Part shown: in pieces, positions 57,845 through 64,000 of the stretch
Layout: every line of letters starts with the position of its first letter
Position numbering within the stretch: the first letter of the stretch is position 1
Source: Pogonophryne albipinna
Lineage: Eukaryota; Chordata; Actinopteri; Perciformes; Artedidraconidae
Direction of reading: 5' to 3'
Length of the DNA: 64,000 nt
Assembly: GCA_028583405.1 (NCBI GenBank)
Contig: CM053256.1
Span: forward strand, 15,654,107-15,718,106
Program-made: the position numbers and the translations under genes
Notes under the pieces: generated by a model
Databases searched by the model: none
Seen by the model: only the letters and a program-made list of their open reading frames with translations
Told to the model about the DNA's origin: nothing

Positions 57845-59040
57845 TTGTTAAGATTACACCTTTCTGTCTTAATTTAAATGTATACATTCAAGAGTGACAG
57901 CAAACACATCGTAGCAGTGTGTATCAGCCCACTACGATAGGAGAGGATTACCAGTTTTTCATCTTAACTGATTTCCCTCCGCACCAGTCTCCATGTTTGA
58001 GCTTTAGAGAAATGAAGGGTTGCTAAGTCTCCCAGTAGGGGGTTTGTCGGACTTGTCACGCAATTCTCACACTTCTCTAGAATATACCGATGTCTTAATT
58101 AGAGATGAGCATGACAAAGACACTAGGATTGAACAGCTGGGAACGATTGGCAGAAGCTTTACATTTCAGACAGTAACCATAGAATACTCGAGTAATGATT
58201 CCAGACTAATTTATATATGATTTATTTAGCATAAACTCATATCTCCATAATGTACGTGTTAAAGGGAAGACCCCTCACCATGACACTAACGAGACCGTAG
58301 CCCCTGGATTTCAGCTATCCATCTTCAGAGTAAATGGATGAAAGTGGAATCAGTAAAACCTCAAATTCAGATTAACTAGTTGTAAATAATATAATTGGAA
58401 AGATTAAACTAGGAGGCCTGTAGATAACAATTTATAAACAAAACTAACACAGTCTGTCATACATAACCTTCAGGCTGTTAATTAAAAAATATGCCATGAA
58501 TGCCATCACAGCTTCTTTGACTCTCCGTCAATAAGGCTGTTGCAAAGATCCATGCTTCTCCGACAAGATGACTCGTTTCACTGCAATGCATTATACCCAC
58601 GGGCAGCTAGATCACACCAATTTCCTATTAGGCATCAGTGACGGACATGTGTGTTTTACAATGTTAACAAGGAAGAAGCTGGGGGATTTATGACAGGGGT
58701 ACAAGGAAAAGAAAGAGTCAAGCAGCAGGACAGGAGTGCAAGATTCAGAGACAATGTCAGCTGTCAACTGTAATAAATGAATAAAAGGTGAAATATTTTA
58801 AGATCTCTCTTGTCTGCAGGAAGCTGAAAAAACAATGTGATCATTTGGCCAATATATTGTATTGTTCTTGTGAGAGAGCTGAATATTAGAGAGTGATGTT
58901 GGTTGTAATGCTCATGAGTCATTATGTCGTTTGATACATCTACAATTTGTCGTGTTGAAGAGGTCAAAGGTCACTTAAAAGGTTTTGGAGGTCATGCTCT
59001 CCTCAGCTGGTGATGAATCACCCGGCTGTGTCTATGATGC
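57845..59040. other. intronic DNA, no gene seen
   Basis: Non-repetitive. The stretch 58480-58640 has a balanced, CNE-like composition but no definite motif cluster. Confidence 0.5.
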
Positions 59041-59045
59041 TTTGC

Positions 59046-59240
<195 letters not shown>

Positions 59241-59244
59241 TATA

Positions 59245-60285
59245 TATTCCTTGATCATACTTAGGGTATAGTCCATACTGTATGTCATCATCTGTGTTTG
59301 AAGTCCTACAGTGTGTTTGCTTGGCAACATTGTGTATATAGCGATGACTTTGTGTATTTACTTTATTTGCTGTTGTTGAAATTCAAAACCCCCTCCAAAA
59401 AACACGAGTGAGTTTCGGTTCATGGGGCTTAGATAATATAAGACAAAGAAAGTGGGTGTTCCTGATCAATAACACGTAATGCTCCATTTGGTAAGAAGTT
59501 ATTTCCCTTGATACCCCCTACACGTGTGCTTGTGCGATTATTTGAGTATGTTTTTGCCTTCAGGCATGTGGGAGGCCAGATCGTATCCTCCCAGGACCCC
59601 TCCTGCCACTGTTGTGACAGGAGAGAAATGAAGACAAACACACACATCCACACTTGGGCTTGATTAAATTCACACATTTCTACCTCATTGCTTTAACACC
59701 AGCTTCAGTCATTCCTTTACTCTCACTGCTTGGCCTTTTTCCATTAGCATGTTACCTTTTCTCATTAGCTCATTTCTTGATTACCTCTTCCATTTTTGTG
59801 TGCGTAGGTGTTGGGTGCAGGGAGAAAAAACTTCAACCAGCTGTTGGTATTTATTTTCTGTTGATTTTAAGATGGTTCTTCTGTTATACATAAATAACCA
59901 TTGCTTCAAAGTCCTGCTATATTCAAGCCCTTGTAAGCAGTGAGGTAGCACAGTAGCCGTACTGTGGCAGGCAGACAAAAAAAAGTCGACATCCACCATC
60001 CCACCTTATTAATTGTATGGAATAGAAGAAACCCAATTTAGAGTGCTAATAGAGGGCAAAAGCAGGATATGATTGGAAGATTGAATCAAGATTAATCAGA
60101 GATACTCAGAGAGCTAAATACATGGAGATTGAAGGATGATGGGAACAAACTGGAAGTGAAGAGTTGTCAGGGTCAGTTATGGTCAGGCCTGCACAATGAA
60201 TCACAGGTAATAGTATATCAAACATTTAATAATTAGGCAGTGTAAGGCAGTGTTCAATTTGAACCTAAAAGTCCTATTATGGTTT
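59245..60285. other. intronic DNA, no gene seen
   Basis: No recognisable exon or element end. The LINE begins just downstream. Confidence 0.5.
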
Positions 60286-61053
60286 ATCAAGCTGCTCCAA
60301 GGCATGGGCAGTCACAGTATTACGGCGTGAGAGGACGTGAGAGGACGCTGGCGCTGACTGTTCGCCGCTTCTCTGTCCGAAAATCTCGTCTTTCTTTGTG
60401 TTACTGCTATAGTTTCTTTCTATTCTGTGGCTTTTGTGTTCTGATCTGGACATATTTGTTACACCCGATTGCCATTTTTGACGGACGCTTTGGTTTTCTA
60501 CCCTGCTACACCTGCCATTGTAGCCCACATGCTAACGCTGCTCCATCCATCAAATAACCAGCCCCATTCTTCGTCCTGCCCCTCCCCGTGGGCCCTGACT
60601 CTGGTTCTTTAAACCTCCCGCTCCTGCCGGTCCCCCCATCTGCTGTAAAGGACAGCCTGCAACTGACCTCTCATCCTGTCTGACGGCTGCCAACAGCTCC
60701 ACTTTCAGCGCCGCTGGTCTACAACCATAGCCAGCGCTGTGCTAACGCTAGCATCCTACCGCGGCACTACGATGTTACGATACTCTGTCTCCCAACTTTT
60801 TAATCTCAATAACTTTTCTGCGCTTCCTCTAAGCTTGTCTGTCATCAATTGCCTCGGGCTTCTACGCAGACCGAGGTATGTACATAGAGGTTCCAAACGC
60901 AGATTTGTTTACTCCCAGTCCGAACAATCATCCATAACATCTATCTGGTCGACTAACCGCTATGTCCCACAACTGTCATGTCATCTGAGCGCACTTATTA
61001 CTCCATATTATACACCCACCACTGGTCCTTACAATCCCAGCTGTACCGAAAAC

Positions 61054-61260
61054 CTGGATTGGATTCCACTGCCCTCTTCTCAGAGCTGGTCCAAATTCCT
61101 GGAGTGGATCCCACTGCCCTCTGCTCAGAGCTGGTCCAAATACCTGGAGTGGATTCCACTGCCCTCTGCTCAGAGCTGGCCCAAATACCTGGAATGGATT
61201 CCACCGCCCTCTGCTCAGATCCGGTCCAAATACCTGGAGTGGATTCCACTGCCCTCAACC
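61054..61260 (+). repeat. 45-bp in-frame tandem repeat (15-residue unit), 4.6 copies
   Basis: Units start at 61054, 61099, 61144, 61189 and 61234 and encode LEWIPLPSAQSWSKY with small changes. The length is exactly 15 codons and all copies stay in one frame, so the array may have arisen while coding in the N-terminal part of the LINE protein. Confidence 0.88.
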
Positions 61261-61402
61261 ACCAAAAACTGATAATAACACACTTCCTTCCACCTCCTCT
61301 TCGCTCCTCCCCCCCATCTCACATTCCTCCCCGCACTGTCAACCTGGACAACCTCTTACCTCTTCAGCCTGTGACAACACCACGCCCCTCCCACACTCAA
61401 CT

Positions 61403-62640
61403 AACATTGCCCTCCTTAACATTCGATCACTCAACAAGAAAGCCCTCATCCTGCATGAACTAATCTTGGAAAAATCCCTTGATTTCCTTCTGCTCACCGA
61501 AACCTGGCAACAGCCCGATGACTTCTTCTCCCTCAACGAAACATCCCCCCTGGCTTTAAATACATCACTAAACCCCGCCCCTTCCGCCGTGGTGGCGGCC
61601 TTGCTGTAATCCACAATCAGAACATCCAGATCACAGAACTAACCCTCCCCTCAGTATCATCCTTTGAATTCATTGCCTTCAAAGCCCCTCCCTCACTGAC
61701 AGTCATCCTCATCTACCGGCCTCCTAAACCTCATCCCTCCTTCCTCTCCAATTTCACTGAATTCCTCACACTTGCCTCGTCCCTCTCTCAACGTCTGTTA
61801 CTACTTGGTGACCTCAACATTCACATTGACTCACCCACCTGCAAGCTGGCATCCAAATTCACAACCCTACTGGACAATTTCTCTATCACCCAACATGTCA
61901 CCTTCCCCACCCATGACAAAGGACACATTCTTGATCTCGTCTGCTCTACCAACCTCCCAGTGATTGACCTCCACCCTTGCCCATTTCCTCTCTCCGACCA
62001 CAAACTCATACAATTCACCATTGCACCCCCCACCCGAAACCCCTGCCCACCCAGAAACATCACCTTCCGTAATCTACACTCCATTGACCATAACCATCTC
62101 TCCGAACTGCTATAGTCTAATCTCCCCCTGGACGCAACCCTCAGCTCACCTGATGATCTGCTCAACCACCTCAACTCCACCCTACTCACCACCCTCAACA
62201 CTTTAGCCCCCCCTCAAAAATAAAACTGTTACTTTCAAGACCTCCTCACCCTGGTTCACACCCGCACTCCGTAAAATGAAGCAGCGAGGCCGCCAACTTG
62301 AACGTCTTTCAAAGAAATCATCCCTCACAGTCCATTACATGAGCTACAAACTCCATCTCAATGCATACAAAGATGCTCTTATTGCCGCTAAATCTGCCTA
62401 CCTCTCCAACATCTTCACTGACCCCTCCCGTAACCCCAGGACCCTCTTCTCCCGAGTTAATAAGCTCTTTCAACCCCGTGCTGATAACATCCCTACTTCT
62501 ACTTCCGCTACTTGCAGCTCATTCCTCCAGTTTTTCGCAGACAAAATTAACGCCATTAACCACTCCTTCTCAGCTCCATCTGACACACAAGCATCTCCCC
62601 CAACCTCCACCGCTACCATTTCTCCCCCATCTCCCTTGAC
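61403..62640 (+). pseudogene. LINE endonuclease domain (AP-endonuclease type)
   Basis: Visible motifs in order: NIALLNIRSLNKK (start of domain), LLLTETWQ with the metal-binding Glu, then after a frameshift near 61550 RRGGGLAVI, ILIYRPPKP, LLLGDLNIHIDS (catalytic Asp/Asn) and LSDHKLIQF (Asp-His pair). A TAG stop near 62113 and further frame breaks near 62210 follow. A linker frame (SPWFTPALRKMKQRGRQLER onwards, 62245-62600) then leads towards the RT. It nicks target DNA for retrotransposition in active relatives. This copy is broken. Confidence 0.88.
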
Positions 62641-64000
62641 CTCCTGACTCCTCCTCCCCAGCGCCGGCTCTCCCAGTTCAACCTGGTTACCCCACTTGAA
62701 ATACTCCATCTGATCGGTTCCTCAAATCCCACAACCTGCTCCCTTGACCCTCTACCCACTCCTCTCCTGAAGTCCTGTCTCCCCGTCCTCTGCCCCTATC
62801 TTGCTAACCTTTTCAACTCCTCGCTGTCCCATGGAACCGTCCCCTCTGCCTTCAAAACGGCTGCCGTTACTCCAATCCTCAAAAAACCTGGTCTTGATCC
62901 CTCCTCCCTCACTAATTACCGCTCCATCTCCAATCTACCATTCCTCTCAAAAACTCTTGAACGCATTTGTGATGCCCCTGTGGGTTCATCAGTAGAGAGG
63001 AGGTGGCTGTCCTGTCTGTGCTGTGGTGATTGGTGATTGCAGTAACTCAGGGCACCTGGGTCTGGTGTCCTGCAGCTATTTAACGCCTCTCTGCTCCTCT
63101 CTGTGGGCTCTCTGCTTCTCCCTGCAGGCACACCGGTTTTGTTGAGTATATTAGGAGTTTCTTCAGTTGCTTTACTTTGTGCACTTCAACACTCTCACAC
63201 ACATACATGTCCATACAATCCTCACCCTGCATTTACATTACTGATACCACTGACATCCACACCTCATACTTTACTGGTTTTGATTTGATTTGTTTGTCCT
63301 AAATAAACACCTTTACCTACCCGTTGACATGTTGTGTCTCCTTTTTGTTGTGGCCTTTTGAGCCAGGTCGCAACAGCATTATAGCCAAACAAATTCACTG
63401 TCATCTCTAAACCAACCAGCTTTATGAACCCCTTCAGTCTGGATTTCGTCCTCACCACAGTACAGAAACTGCACTCGTCAAAGTCCTCAATGACCTCCTC
63501 ACCTCTGCTGACACTGGTTCCCTCAATATTCTCATCCTCCTCGACCTGAGTGCAGCCTTCGATACCGTGAGCCACAACATCCTGCTCACCCGACTCAGGG
63601 ACATTGGTATTGAAGGTATTGCACTCAGATGGCTCCAGTCCGACCTCACTGAACGATCCCACTTCATCTCCCTCCCCAACCACTCCTCTGCCACAGCCTC
63701 AGTTACCCAAGGCGTTCCTCAAGGATCAGTACTTGGCCCCCTCCTCTTCATCATTTACATCCTCCCCCTCGGTCAGATACTCCGCCACTTCAACCTGGAC
63801 TTCCACTGCTATGCTGATGACACTCAGATCTACCTCAGCACCAAATCCCTCCATAACCCACCCCTTACCCACATTGATTCCTGTCTGACAGCTATTAAAA
63901 CTTGGATGCAACATAACCTCCTCAAACTGAACAGCAACAAAACAGAACTCCTCCTAATCGGCTCCAAATCCACCCTCAGCAAGGTCACTAACATAACACT
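62640..64000 (+). pseudogene. LINE reverse transcriptase domain, split by a solo LTR, partial
   Basis: The first part ends with YRSISNLPFLSKTLERI (about 62917-62967). A solo LTR then interrupts. The domain resumes at 63378 with IIAKQIHCHL, one stop (63408-63410), and an open frame from 63411 to the window end (about 196 codons). It shows QSGFRPHHSTETALVKVLND, LDLSAAFDT (first catalytic Asp), QGVPQGSVLGPLL and YADDTQIY (catalytic Asp pair, 63810-63821). The catalytic residues remain but the interruptions rule out function. The 3-prime part is outside the window. Confidence 0.9.
62968..63375 (+). mobile_element. solo LTR inserted in the LINE, 408 bp
   Basis: The unit begins TGTGATGCCCC and ends GTCGCAACA (TG...CA). 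GCATT is duplicated on both sides (62963-62967 and 63376-63380), an exact 5-bp target duplication that splits the LINE reverse transcriptase frame. A TATTTAA box (63077-63083) and an AATAAA signal (63302-63307) are in LTR-like positions, so the LTR points along the plus strand. No internal genes remain. Confidence 0.88.

Larger units (their letters stand above)
60300..64000 (+). mobile_element. L2/CR1-group LINE, decayed, runs off the window
   Basis: A C-rich plus-strand unit opens near 60300. It has a presumed 5-prime region, a 45-bp coding-type repeat, an AP-type endonuclease domain and a reverse transcriptase domain that is still open at 64000. Domain order endonuclease then RT and motifs such as LDLSAAFDT and YADDTQIY fit the L2/CR1 group. 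Stops, frameshifts and a 408-bp solo LTR break it. The 3-prime end lies beyond the window. Confidence 0.88.

Noticed and set aside
60998..61258. Minus-strand 86-codon repeat protein
   Set aside because: Antisense shadow of the 45-bp coding-type repeat in the LINE.

Overview
The window reads as vertebrate, specifically teleost and probably percomorph-type, nuclear DNA. It is AT-leaning intronic sequence with very long CA/TG microsatellites, Tc1/mariner, hAT and TTAA-targeting transposons, a tRNA-derived SINE, an L2/CR1-group LINE and solo LTRs. There is no bacterial-style gene organisation. Nearly all long open frames are shadows of microsatellites, transposons or chance.

The only host coding sequence I can defend is one 85-bp exon at 43443-43527 (+), with clean splice sites. 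It encodes the [17 protein letters not shown] segment of CDKAL1, the tRNA(Lys) threonylcarbamoyladenosine methylthiotransferase. I therefore read the rest of the window as two large cdkal1 introns, 1-43442 and 43528-64000. In other vertebrates these introns carry long-range enhancers thought to act on the neighbouring gene SOX4.

Layout. 0-3 kb: Tc1 deletion derivative (691-1678) and short transposon ends. 3-11 kb: mostly unique intron with a TTAA-flanked element (8400-8904). 11.4-13.05 kb: a complete-looking Tc1 element with a broken transposase and TA target duplication. 16.1-19.2 kb: a three-level nest of hAT-like elements with a perfect 8-bp outer target duplication. 19.4-19.8 kb: an enhancer-like block with two identically spaced octamer pairs. 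20.4-20.9 kb: LINE 3-prime end. 25.5-28.7 kb: a 3.2-kb giant inverted-repeat element. 34.4-38.1 kb: hAT ends, a second TTAA-flanked element and a local duplication. 38.5-38.8 kb: a third octamer pair. 40.2-40.7 kb: Tc1 remnant. 42.2 kb: a perfect 21-bp hairpin. 42.6 kb: SINE. 43.4 kb: cdkal1 exon. 44.8-48.4 kb: a third TTAA-bounded element holding a hAT with an almost intact BED-finger transposase. 55.3-55.7 kb: solo LTR. 56.6-57.8 kb: hAT with a nested MITE. 60.3-64 kb: a decayed LINE split by another solo LTR and running off the window.

No self-contained novel multi-gene system is visible. The best leads are the paired octamer elements inside a presumed regulatory block, the giant palindrome with its roughly 364-bp repeating unit, the TTAA-bounded repeat family, and the perfect hairpin at 42.2 kb.
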